From Neckera pumila (taxonomy: Eukaryota > Streptophyta > Bryopsida > Hypnales > Neckeraceae), in the NCBI GenBank assembly GCA_963969595.1, contig OZ018408.1, forward strand, positions 27,094,108-27,158,107: DNA of 64,000 bases. The letters are read 5' to 3'. Positions within the stretch are counted from its first letter, which is position 1. Every line of letters starts with the position of its first letter. The notes beneath the pieces were generated by a model that was not told the origin of the DNA, made no database searches, and worked only from the letters and a program-made list of their open reading frames with translations. Of this stretch, positions 36,522 to 48,437 are shown one piece after another. The position numbers and the translations under genes were made by a program.

Positions 36522-38537
36522 CTAAATGTATATGCGATGTATGTTTTTCATGGTTAGTTTCTTCCGGCAAGTCGGACATTTCTTCTGCGACTTGATCGCC
36601 CCTTGGATGCAGCTTTGGCAGAAGAGATGACCACAAATGGTGGACGTCTCTTCCTGCATGGTGTCCATACATATCGCGCACTTTAATCTATTATCTTCCT
36701 CTTTCTCATGTACTGGCGAGGCTGGGGGTAACTCCTTCATTACAGATGGTTCCACGGAAACACTCTTCCGTTTCCGACTCTGCAAAAAAAGAGTTCACAG
36801 AAAAGGTATAAGAAAACCGTTAGGGACCTGATCCTATCTCAGCTTGACTGACACCTGTTACCACCTCACCTGTTCATACACTTGGTTGGACTTGGTAATT
36901 GGCAGTGTAAGCATGACTTGTCTATGGCCAGTCTATGGATGATCTTTGAATGTAAAAGACAAATACTGATCTACAATCTCCGACTTTGAAATTGCATAAG
37001 CAAATCATCCTTAGTGATATGTAGTTGATCTCAACAGATATGGCCCTTGTACCCCCAAATCGATACTGATGCACAGCTCTGTACTGATCTCCCAGCGTGA
37101 TGCACACGCCCAAGTATGATATAAAGCTCAAAGGTGTTGCAGAAAGTATCCTTTACATTACGAGTCGAAATAATGGTAACAGAAAGGTAATGGACATGCA
37201 AAAGGTATTTCATATTTGCAACCCAATGCTGGAATCAGCAGACTTTCTAGACTTGATAACACTTGTCCCGATGCAACACAGCAGACTCGCTGAAGTGGAC
37301 AATAAGAGAATCGATCCCTAAAAGTGGATGTTACACCAAGAAAATAAGAAAACAGTAGTCCTCAAAAAAGGAGCCAAAGAGAGTAGAACGATACCTTCGG
37401 AGTGTCGGTCAGAAGGACACAATCCTCATTCGCTGGAGCTTGTCGGGATGGAGTGGTGAGGTCTATTGTAGGTCTGATCTGCCGCCCCCGGCGAACCAGT
37501 AAGGGCTGCTGCGTTGCACTAGACTGGGAGACACTCCGAATGGTATAATGCGGTGTCCCTGAACACCAAGCATTCAAGTAATGAACACCTACTTCAATAC
37601 TTCATCGTCGCCAAAAATGTTAGTAATGACATTCTAACGTATCCTACACATTTCCCCAATTATCCACAACAGCACATTTGTCACACATTCAAATCATGTC
37701 ATAGCGAAAAAGTTATACCCAGGTGGAAATATAGGAGTGTAATACCAACAATGAAATATGAGGAAACGCCAAGAGGAAAATAATAGAATACTGACCTCCA
37801 AGACCAAGACGCAATTCCAAAGGATCTTCTTCTACTACCGGCAGAGCCCTTGATCGTGTCGAACGACGCGATTCCGCATTCGCAATTGACTTAGCCGCCT
37901 GCAGTAATGAGAACCAATGCAAATTAATACTCTGCCACATTCTTTAATCTGTGATAAGGGCAGGGCACAGGGGAATCACAGTAGCCCTTGGCAACAACTT
38001 GGCTCTTAATTGCCCCAATACTACATAACAGACATGGATCATCGGAAAGCGACGAGGAAAGCCCGAGCATAAACCAAATGGGTATTCCGTTTCAATGAAA
38101 TTCTACAACAAAAATGGCAAGAACGTGACCGGCACCAGGAGCACAACAGAACGACACATTAGGAGACCACAATTGATCATCGGAGCACACACGGCTGATC
38201 CCAAAGCAAACACGCCTTACCAATGTAAGTTTTCACGATGTGGATGTGGAAGCGTCGCAGCACAATCGAAGAAGCAAAAACGAAGACGCACCTGAGAAAA
38301 AGCGGTCGGAGAGGCCACCACCACATCGTCGTCCTCGTCTTCCACCAGGATCGGCGTGGACGTCATGCCTCGAATCATGCCGCCCACGAGATGCTGCTGT
38401 TGGGGATGTTGCTCCTGGTGCGACGAAACCACGGCTGCTGTAGGGAGCCGCGATGATGCATCCGATTCCGCGACACGCCGTCGGCTCCGCGCCCGGCTGT
38501 GCGTCTGCCCCGGCTTAGTTTCTCCGCTCACAATCAT
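36522..38537 (-). CDS. RING-HC E3 ligase with SUMO-interaction motifs (RNF4-like STUbL candidate)
   Basis: SUMO-targeted ubiquitin ligases bind polySUMO chains and ubiquitinate the modified proteins, mainly in the nucleus for genome maintenance. Minus-strand exons 38537-38292, 37898-37796, 37558-37395 and 36779-36522 join in frame to 256 residues. The C-terminal C3HC4 RING reads CAIC, CGHLFC, SCI, CPTC, with the chain ending KKLTMKNIHRIYI. Upstream are three SIM-like hydrophobic cores: DDDVVVAS flanked by acidic residues (about residue 70), TIDLTT (about 148) and DCVLLTD (about 163). IDLT next to a C-terminal RING is the RNF4 pattern. The ATG at 38537 is the first in frame; a GA-rich leader (minus strand) and AAACCCTAA lie at and just upstream of it. 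STUbL function is inferred from SIM plus RING. Confidence 0.85.
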
Positions 38538-39802
38538 GGCGATGGCGCCCCAAACCCTAAAGCACTCTCTCACTCTCTCTCTCTCCTAGTTAATCCTCAA
38601 CCACCTAAAATCAATCCCAACCTAACTCTCTCTCTTCGCAATCTCTCTCCGCAATTGGATCCTCTCCACGAATTTGTTGTGCTCTAAACCCTCCCCGCTT
38701 GTTACGCTACAACAACCTCTGCTGCTACTTCCCAACGCTCCGCCATAGCCAAAGCTTGAGATGCAGCCATGAATTATAAGCTTGCGGGCTTGTGTGCTCA
38801 AGTTCGTCACGGCGATCTGGCAACATGAAGGTGCGTGATCACGAAGGCCAGAGGTATTTATGGGGATCACTCGCTCCTCTTATGGGGGTTGGTTGCTGTT
38901 GTTGCCCTTCCTTGCGCTTTCCTCGAGCTCTTTACGCAAAAGTCAGAGTGACCCACTCTTCGTCCCTGCCAAAGTGTGATGTTGCACCTTTTGGAGGTCA
39001 AGCTCTTGGGTCTTATCATTTCGCTTCTGTTTACCGTTCCACTGCTTGTCTGAGTGAGTGCTTTCACATCAGAACCACAAAACTTATACTAGGAGCAGGA
39101 AGGTATCATGAAGTTTTAAATTTCTTTTTTAAAATTTCTTTTTTTGGAACAGACGACAAGGAAAGCAGTTCTTTTTTTGCTCCTTTTTTGAACCACATGG
39201 CAAGCGAATCAATTCAAATTTTAAAATACTATAATTGTGTTTTACTACTTGTCCTCAGGACTAAAACGCATAATTAGGGTTTCTCAACATCTCTTTCACA
39301 CAATGGGGTAAATGAGTGTAAAAGGCTAAAAGCCATGACTCTGAAAGATCATAAAAAGTGGTGTCAGAGTACAAGCGTTCAGTTATGAATATACCGTAGA
39401 GGTGACTCTGTTCTAAGAGTTGACAGCTCTTTGCAGGGGAGACAAAAAAATTGAGTTTGGCATCGCACAGGGGCAGAATTCAAAAAGGAACTGTAGAATC
39501 TCACAAGAAAAATCTCCAGCTCGACAAAATCGGAAAGCTTTGAAAAGTTTTGGAATAGTTTTATCAAGTTTTGGAAAAGTTTTGCAAAGTAGGCTTTGTG
39601 GTTGTACAAGTGATGGCACTCTGAAGGTCAACGAGCAAGTAATATGTTATTTCAAATGGCTCACTTCCAACAACTTTTCTGCAACGGCATTGATGTCTCA
39701 TCTCTTTCTTTTACTAAAGGGAGCTCAGAGTGATTGTCACACGTGCATGAGGTATGAATTTGAATCTATTGAGTTATGTTTGGCAGAGAAAACTACAAAT
39801 TT
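38538..39802. other. Between KU80 stop and RING-ligase start: promoter and 3' UTR
   Basis: The left part has a CT-rich tract (38568-38588), AAACCCTAA and AAACCCTCC motifs and GC-balanced sequence, fitting the minus-strand RING-ligase promoter. A plus-strand frame at 38792-39277 is open but Ser/Cys-rich with no recognisable domain, and I do not call it. The right part is 3' UTR of KU80. Confidence 0.45.
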
Positions 39803-42800
39803 TCACAAGGCTTCTGCAAGAAGAGCTTCCATTTCATCGACCTCTTCTGCAGCTTCTTCCTTCACTTCCACCTTTTCACCAGTCAGAAACGATGCAGCTT
39901 CCGGAGCTCCAACATTGCTGTGTTCCCCGAATCAAAATTGGTTAGAAATGAGGTTGATTAAGAAAACAAAATGTTAAAAGTTCAATAAATTAAAATTAAG
40001 AAGAAAACCTCCATGGAGATTCAAAAGTAGAATGCAAAAAAAGAATAGTACCTGTCAGGTGCTTCATTCTTTGAAACTAGAGTGATCTTTCTGCCGACTA
40101 CTTGCTGCCAAAAGTCTTGAAACCGCTTCGATCTTCCCTTGGTTGCTAAACTATGGAGGAAAGAATTAAATTTCAATGGTTCCTATGAAAACCACAGAAA
40201 AGAATCACTTCATGCACAACATAGCAAAGAGATGTAAATGGCCGCCTCAGATGAAAGCTTATACACCCTACAGTGCGCACTCGTACAGAAATACGACCTC
40301 GAGAACCCTCGCTTAGAGTAATGGCCTCTAAGTTAATTAGATAACACACGAAAACAACAGCTGACATATTCTTTTACCTCTTGGATTACACAGCCGGATC
40401 GCAGAGCGACCAAACATGCAAGAGCCTTTTCGTACGTGTTGCCATTGTACGCAGAATCTAGGAGATCAATGATCATTTTCTCCATCCCTTGGACAGCTTT
40501 CCCAACCCATTCCGGGCTGTCCCGACGAGCCAACAGTGCCTCAAAATCAGCCACAGGATTCGCACTGCCAACTTCCTCAACTTTTCTCGAAGCAAGGCTG
40601 CTGAACGACACAGGCCCAAGTCCCGTAGAATCCACTTCCATGGCAGCTCCTTCATCTTTAATTTGCAGCACTTTCTCATCCTTTTGTTCGTCTCTCCAAA
40701 AAGACTTCTTCGCCTTCTGTTCAAATAAGAACAGAGTGAGGAAAAACAAATTGCAACCATGAATTCAGTAGCTGGTTACCACCCTAAACACAATGCAGTC
40801 GCAACTCAGCTGATCACCAACCAATATTACAGACGCTTTCCCATGATACTCACAAATTTCTGGTTACATAGCTAAAGTCAACTACCGCACGTTAAGGATT
40901 CTAAGGCACAGAAATACAAGCTTCTCGTCTAAGATCAATCACCACCTCACAACACTGCAACCCAGATCACCAGCCAAGTAGATAAAACGAGAAAACGAAG
41001 AAGGCAACACCAGACCTGGACGTTTGGTGTCAATGTCAGCTCTTTGCAGAAATGACGAATTCCATATTCACTTTCAGCTAGGAACAGTGGATCTGGCTCC
41101 ACTAATGACTGCAAGGCTTCGTCGAGTGGAGGAACCTCGGCCTCTGGGTTCAGAGATCGTAGGTGCAGAAAATAGTAGAACCTCTGCCAAAAGCACACAA
41201 ACATTATGCTTACTAACTTTAATAAAAAAACAAAAACAAAACAAGGGAACTGTCACAAAGCACGATAAGTTACGTATTGAAGCGTGCTCAGTAGCGGAGA
41301 TTAGAAGAGAGCAATGAGCACTACCGTTCTTGAAAGAGATAAGACAGTGGATGGATTGCAAAAAAGGTTCCATTGGAATATTTACACCAGAAGGAATTGG
41401 GGAAAAATCATTCTCACCTGCAGAACTGGATTAACTGTTTGTTCAGGCTGAAGCAGCTCTTCGTCTTCATCAGGAGAAAGGTCGAGCATACGAACCAGAT
41501 TGTCTGCAGCCTCTTGCTGTTGCATGCTTGGTTGCAAAGACTCGGGCATAGAGCTAAAAGACTTAAATTGAAACTCCCGCATGTCGTCCGCGAAAGGAAC
41601 AACATTGAAGTAAAAACCATCAGCCTGCCATCAAATGAATTTATGCCTTCAATAAGGGATAAATCCCGTGCAGAACTACTCACATTCATTACATATCTAG
41701 TTAATTAGTAAGATATAATACTGACCACATTTTCTTGGTCAGATACAAATGGCAGAAGAACCCCCATGACAAGATTGGTTTGTCCTTGTCTCCATACACA
41801 ACGCACTAGAGCTCCATAGTTAGACTCCTTCATGGCTCGAGCAAGGGCTGAAACTGCTACAATAGACTTTTCATGTCCAGGATCCGGCACGAACACGTTG
41901 GACTCCTTCAGAAAGTAATGCCTACATCAGAGCCATATACAGCTTACTTGAGAGGAGGGCAAAGATCAAGGAGATTGGTCCTGGTACAAAAGTCTTACAA
42001 CTATTATGCCCTTATTGACGAAAGATGATTCAAGATAAACATTCCGCACAAACAAGGGTGATGAAGGAGGTTAAGAATATCAACACACCGAGGAAGTTCA
42101 GAGAGTTTAACAATGCCCATAAGCTTAACGCCCTTCGCCGGTTTGAACTTAAAAGCATCCTCCATTGCTCCACCAATAGGGACGTAATTCTTCCCATACT
42201 TGTACGCTTTGGTCCGTTGCTCAGGAGGAATAGAAACATCTGGATTCTCTGTGCTTTTGTATTCGGTGTCTACCTTTACTTCACGAGTTGCATAAGGGTC
42301 CGAAGTGGGTGCTTGGTCAGAATATTTCTTTAGTGTAGGAAATTTTTCTTGCGCAGTTTTTTTATACACCCATACCTGCAGAAAGCATTGAATAAGATAT
42401 ATGAACTGCTTTCGAAACAATTAACATCAGACTTGCAATGGCAGAACTGGTCGCAACTGCAACATTACTACGTGAAACGACGCACTAAGATTTATCTTCT
42501 CAAACTCACACTATCCTACAAAAAATACAATCTCAAAAGTGCATGAAGCGATCAGACCCATCAAGGACAAGAACCTAATGCAGCGTCCACACCGTAAAAA
42601 CGAAGTGTCTGTAGAGGCGCATCCCGAAAAAGACATTACTCCCGTCTTAGTAGCGCAGCAAAAGTATCATCAACATTTTTAGAAGCCAATCAGTCGAAGA
42701 GGATAAGATAACCATTTTTCGGCCTCTATAAGAATGCACTAATAGAAACTGCGAAAGGGTTAAAATTGAACCTTCAGGATCAAGGTCGGAGTAAGCTCAA

Positions 42801-44923
42801 AGTCGCCACGATATAAAGTTGTAGGTGAAACAACGCGAGACCTCATGATTCCCAGCATAGATAATGCAGTCCGTGCAGTTCCCACCTCAGTTTGAGTATG
42901 GAGTTTGAAGATATCTAAGAGAGACTCATTCTTCTGCAGTGCAGCAGAGTTTGTAAGAAAGTTTTGACCAATACGAACTACTACGGCATCCAACTTGATG
43001 CCCTGTTCTCCCATACGCTCAGCTATGTTTTTCGCTTGCTCGTCTACTGTTCCTGCAGCCGGCTCTCTGACTGGGGATGCAGCATCGGTAATGAGACAGA
43101 GGCGCTTGTTGCCCTTCTTATTTTCACCCAGCTTTTTCATTAACAAGTCACAGCCCACCACGATGGCATCCAAAACTAATAAAGTTTGTTAAGGAAGGCC
43201 TTTGGTACAAACTCATATTTCCGCAAGCACATAAAAGCTAGAGTTATCCACAAACCGTTATCGCCAAACCTGGGACAGAAAAAAGGATACAGTCACTTGC
43301 ACCAAATCCACGTGGAACATTCTCCAAGCGATCTGCTAGATCTTGAGAAACAACAGCAATAGGCTCTGCAACTACAATATTTTCGTAACCTTCCAGCTCC
43401 TTATTGAGGTCATTGTCTGTGTCTGTTCCAAGTTCAGTTTCGACATAACTCAGAATCTTGTAGAAACTCGAACAGATCAGTAGCAATAAAAGCAATTCCA
43501 ATCTAGAGAACCAGTAAATTGAAAAGAAAAATCGAATAAAATGTGTAAAAGCGCCTACTAAAGGCCGAGCATAGCAAGGTTAGGCAGGAGCATATACACA
43601 ATCTCGAGCACTTGTAAAAGTGGGCTTACCACTTGCACCAAAATAGACTAGTCCAAGCTCGTCGTTCTTACTGAGTAGGAGCTGCAAAAAAAAAGTCCTT
43701 TCATCCATGTTCATATTCCTAAGACGATACCACTTACAAACATGAGAAAAATGAAAATAGGAAAACTTGTATCAGAACACGAAAATGAACCATAATCTCG
43801 TCAGCTGTGAAAAGTTAAATGCAGTGACAAAGTTGTAGCTCAAACTGAGAAAGTAGGGCCACTCTAGATTGCACAAGGTAAAAATTTGAGATAAACAAGC
43901 ACAAGAGGTCCTGCTCCTTGATTGGTGCAAAAAACATTTACGGAGCATTATTCAATGTCAACTTTACTTGTTCAATGTCCAAGTAACAAGTACTTACACT
44001 GCTCCTATGTGGCATACTAAAATATTTCAGATGACAAGGTTTAAGCTACTCTGGTCACTTGTTACATCACACACGAGTCGTAAGGTCTCATGAATGACAT
44101 GGATTATTTTAAACCCATTATCTCAACCTAGTTGCACATGATGTTGCTTCAAATTTATTATCTAGAACTTGTTGAATCAACCTCTGCAATCTTAAGAAGC
44201 CCTCACAAAAGTGACTCATGTGAAGAGGACTCCATCAAACAGACAGAATGCCTTACCTTTCTGTGCACTAGAGTAGCTATGCACTTCGACGCAGCAGGCA
44301 GATAGGGATGCATACTTGGACTCACATCCAGCAGTATCATCAACGTTTCCTGGCATTCCACCAGTGAGTTGCATCAGATTATGCAATAAAATGAGTACAT
44401 ACAGATCCACGATTCCGCGTTTTAAACTACAGCATATACGTTTGATTCCACACTTCCTGATTACAAACACTCGAGGAGGAATACTCCAATTGGTATCCAA
44501 AGAACCTCCGCAAGTTTAAACCCTCGCATTTAACCAAAAAAAACAAAAACTTAAAGCAAAATAAACTGAACATGACCAGAGGTTTAAGAAGAATTCTACA
44601 ATGAACGCAAGAATAGCAAATACTCATGGAACCATTATACAGACCTAATGTTTGACACGGCGAAATCAAAGTGGTATAAGAAGACCTAGATAATCCAAAA
44701 GCTTCCAAAGCACATTTATTATCTCCACTAGCATCTAGATTACCAAAAGAGTGCCAGAAATGTCGCACTCACTAAACTTCTGGAACCTACCAAAGAAAAT
44801 CTCCTCCATGCCCATGAAATATATGCAACAAAAATTGAGGAAGAAGAAATCAATGCAAGAAATCAAGCAGGCAATTAACAGGAGAAGTAGCAATTGCTCC
44901 GATTGTACCTTGCTTCTTGCCAT
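39803..44923 (-). CDS. KU80: KU80 (XRCC5), DNA end-binding subunit, 12 exons
   Basis: KU80 forms a ring with KU70 that loads onto DNA double-strand ends for non-homologous end joining and telomere protection. Minus-strand exons: 44923-44909, 44349-44257, 43681-43637, 43456-43291, 43175-42772, 42375-42089, 41921-41726, 41624-41418, 41183-41016, 40716-40378, 40137-40052, 39917-39803, giving 706 residues in frame. The vWA-like N domain starts ETLMILLDVSPSMHPYLPAA and contains NKKGNKRLCLITDAASPV. The Ku beta-barrel includes YRGDFELTPTLILK, VWVYKKTAQEKFPTLKKYSD, KLMGIVKLSELPRHYFLKES and VRCVWRQG. The helical C-terminal domain includes NPVADFEALLARRD and ALACLVALRSGCV. Exon 3 joins in frame only if its donor is GC (GCAAGT). 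The exon 11 acceptor was chosen by frame. The tail ends EEVDEMEALLAEAL. Confidence 0.93.
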
Positions 44924-45525
44924 CGTCCTCCCAAACACCGAGACGTTGGCACAATCGAAGCAGTCGAACCACCTCCACCTCACTCCAAAAATTTACGTAA
45001 TCTTACAAACTGGAAAAGAAATTCGAAAGCTCACGAAATAAAATTGCATTGGATTTTTCGCATGAGGTCGATCGACGAAGCCAAACCGAATCGTCAAAGG
45101 AAGGAAATGAGCTTCGAATACTGTAACGGAGCAATTGCAGAGGACAGGGTGGACGGGGAAGCGTAGGCTTGAAGCTCTTTCAAAGAGGAGGACAGCTTCC
45201 GGCATGGAAGCCCGAATTGGATGAATGTCATCGACGAGAAATGGCCATGGGTCCAAGATGACAAGGTAGAGGAGTCTGGTTTCAGTATTCCAATAATTAT
45301 TTTGATGGGCTTGTGATCTTTTTTATTAAAATTTGAATTAAGAATTTGGAGTTCCACATCCAATAAGTTCTAAAAGGTTAATTAGACATGCCAAAGAAGG
45401 GGTTAATTGAAAGTGAAATACAAGGAGATCAAAAGAAGAAGTTGCCACCTTTTCCAACATGATTCCTTATCTACGCTCACTCGCCTTGCTAGTCCTTTTT
45501 AATCAGGCTTCTTCAATGATGCTCT
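44924..45525 (-). promoter_or_regulatory. Upstream region of KU80
   Basis: GC-balanced to about 45270, then AT-rich; this is the likely promoter and 5' UTR. Open frames here show no homology signal. Confidence 0.4.
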
Positions 45526-45732
45526 CCAATATCTCCCACACTCATTGAACACTTGTTGTTGATTGTAGCATATTTGTAAAAATCTCCCACACTCATTGAA
45601 CACTTGTTGTTGATTGTAGCATATTTGTAAAAATCTCCAACACTCATTGAACACTTGTTGTTGATTGTAGCATATTTGTAAAAATCTCCCACACTCATTG
45701 AACACTTGTTGATTGTAGCATATTTGTTTTAC
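45526..45732. repeat. 51-bp minisatellite, four copies
   Basis: CACTCATTGAACACTTGTTG starts a unit repeated at exact 51-bp steps (ACTCATTG near 45540, 45591, 45642, 45693); the last copy is shortened. The period is a multiple of three, so the minus strand stays open and would encode a 17-residue repeat (NQQQVFNECGRFLQICY). I see no other gene evidence. Confidence 0.85.
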
Positions 45733-46708
45733 AGCCAACCTATTTGACTTTTTGATATGGTTGTCTTCTAAGTAGTTAGATTTTGAAAGTATTCCCATAA
45801 GGTTGTCTTATCAATATTGTGTGAAGTGACTATTTTAGTGACACAAAATATTTTCTTATTTTATGATTGGTTAGGTAGGGTTGTGTATTAGAGCATCTCC
45901 ACCTCTGGAGCAAAACTTCAGCATGTGTTTAGAGTGATGTTTAAATCCAGACCTATTCATTACGGAGTATTATTTTAACTTCAACCATTCAATAGTTTTC
46001 TAATGAACAAAAATAAAAATAATCTCTATCATTCATCATGCCAATATACTTTGTACAAAAGAAAAAATATATTGTCTTGATAATCTTTGCGCAAAGCATT
46101 GAACTAGTTTATGTCAAAGTGGGCAAAAAAAAGTCTTATAAAATTGATGATTTTAAGTCAATTTTGTTATGCTTCTAAAGCTCCAAATCAACAACATCCT
46201 TCCCCTTAAGCCATTTTAGAGGTTACCTTAAAAGGACAAGCCATGACTACATATTCAAACTTCACAATTCTTCATTGTATTTGTTGCCATTTTGCTACCC
46301 TACATAAATGAAACCTTATTTTTACATTCTTTCTATAAATTATTAAAATTTTCTAATTTTATGTGAAATTTTGAAATTTGTTTGAATTTCTTTAAATTAG
46401 AAAAAATTCATATTAAATACAAAATATACATGAGGTTTTTTTAAATGAGCACAAATGTTTATATTGTCTAGAATATCATACTCAAAATTATCTTGTCATT
46501 AGAAAATTAGAAAAGCATGGTCGTAGGCGCAGAGTTACAATAAAGCATTGAATGTTTTGATTTCTTTCTTGTGAATTGGAATTGAAATCAAACTTGATAC
46601 ACTTCATTTCATTAGCTAAGTTCAAATTAAAAAAATCATTTACTTGGCTAAAGTTCACATCCAGGATAAGAAGCAATAAGTGGCCAAAATACAAGAACAA
46701 TACATGAA
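45733..46708. other. AT-rich spacer
   Basis: TTAGAGCATCTCCACC at about 45890 looks like one end of a plant Tourist-type MITE, but I found no partner. Nothing else was identified. Confidence 0.4.
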
Positions 46709-46712
46709 TTAA

Positions 46713-47633
46713 CCCCTAAAGTCCCAAGGCCCTTTTTCCATCAAAAAACACTCAAAATTGCCATTTCTATAGCAAAGAGCAAAAAAAAAATTTAATGTGT
46801 TTTTTGCATATTTGACAATAGGATCTTGTACTACATTAGTATAAAAATGTGTGGAAGAAATTTTAGAAACTTTGACTATGTAGATTGCAAGATATTTGCA
46901 TTTAAAGTGAAGGAATCAAGTTTTTTTGCACCTTGCTCAACTACATTTTTTGGCTTTGAACCTTCTTAACTTAAATTTTTTGCTCTAATGATTTTGAATT
47001 TCTAATTTTATATGATGAAGAATTGAGTTGAGAATCTAGGAAAAAACATTCAAAAAAGAAACACTTAGTTTTCTCTCATGAAAAATTTGTTAAGTAGAAG
47101 TAGGTTCAAGATGGAAGGGAAAACTAAATCATTAATAGCTCCAAAATAGGGTTGAAATATACTAATCTCAGTGGTGAGATTGTTTTAGCAAGAAATCTTA
47201 ACCTTGTGAAACTTTTTTTTTCTTAAATTGTCAAAATTGAGTTCAAAATGAATATTGCAAGTTATTTTTTCAAAAAGATGCTCTAATTGCCCAGAAAATA
47301 AGATTGTCTATAACTTTTGCATAACAAATCCAAATAGAATGAATCAAAGCTTCCCATGTAGAGGAAAATAAAATCTATAGGAAACAAATTTTTTAAATTT
47401 TTTATTTAAAGTTTTTGTGACGGATTTTTTCTGACTGCCGAACTAAAATCTGGGATATTTCTACCATAACTTTTGCTACTGAGCACTTGTTGAAATAAAA
47501 ATTACATTTTCAGAAAGCTAATGTGATTCTCTATCTTCACAAAAAAATTCAAAAAATTACAACAAATATTGAGACCGTAGGAGCCTACCCAAAATCCATT
47601 TTGTCCCCCGAGGGGACAATGGGACTTTAGGGG
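46713..47633 (-). mobile_element. TTAA-flanked non-autonomous element, copy in reverse orientation (921 bp)
   Basis: TTAA at 46709-46712 and 47634-47637 flank tips CCCCTAAAGTCCCAAGGCCC and GGGACAATGGGACTTTAGGG-G. Read on the minus strand it carries the same landmarks as the copy at 6804-7738, in the same order. It is non-coding. Confidence 0.8.
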
Positions 47634-47637
47634 TTAA

Positions 47638-48437
47638 GTATTTTTTTCTATTCAAAAGTCAATACTACCAAAATGAAGGAATTTTCAACATGAACTATTA
47701 AAATTGTTCCCCCTTTTCCCAAATTGGATGGAACAATATTTCTTTTCATCAAGCTTCCTCAAGGTCATCCATTGGACACAAAACATCCGCAACATCACTT
47801 GAGGATTAAGTCCCCAAAAGCACATAATACAAATCATTCAACATTTAGCAATCCATCAAATAGCCATGGCCAAAATACTGTTTCAAAAAAAATTTATACT
47901 AAACCAACCAATATCTATATTTTTCTATTATAAATAGATTTTAAATTAATATTTTGTACCTATATTTAATATAATTTTTTTAAATAAACAAAATTTATAA
48001 AATGTAGACCAACATTGTGCTTGATTTTTTTTTATTTTCAACCAAAAATTTGGGAACATGAATGCGCTCATCTTACACTAAACCAGCATGACTCAATTCC
48101 AAATTTTTCCCAAAACCATCTCCAACTAAATCCAAAGAAGAAGTAGATCCATGTTTAGTGTCTAAAGAAAAGACGATGAAACTAGGGTAAAAAATCCCCA
48201 CTTTGACCTTGGAAAACTTTTATATAATAAAATTCAATTTTCATCTTCGAACTTCAGAGTAATTAAAAAATCAAGACCAACTGAAATTCGACTAAAAGTC
48301 ACTGCTGTGACAAATTCGTTCGGAACGGGGTCGTCCCTACCGTAGCTAAGGATGCAGAAATTAGGGTTTCTAATGTTTAGGGTTTTGCTCTGCGTATAAC
48401 TTCTCCAGAATCTCGAGCTTCAAATTGTCGATCGATC
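47638..48437 (+). promoter_or_regulatory. Promoter region of mitochondrial L27 with telo-box motifs
   Basis: The AT-rich spacer ends near 48300. ATTAGGGTTT (about 48360) and TTTAGGGTTTTG (about 48376) lie 60-80 bases upstream of the ATG. This telo-box word is common in promoters of plant translation-machinery genes. Confidence 0.55.

Noticed and set aside
38792..39277. 161-codon plus-strand frame between KU80 and the RING gene
   Set aside because: No recognisable domain and low-complexity Cys and Ser runs; it lies in 3' UTR and promoter space of minus-strand genes. Transcript evidence would change this.
39420..39977. 185-codon plus-strand frame
   Set aside because: It overlaps antisense the final KU80 exon and 3' UTR, so it is a shadow.
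45538..45732. CRISPR-like regularly spaced repeat
   Set aside because: It is a direct tandem minisatellite with no unique spacers, in a plant nuclear context.
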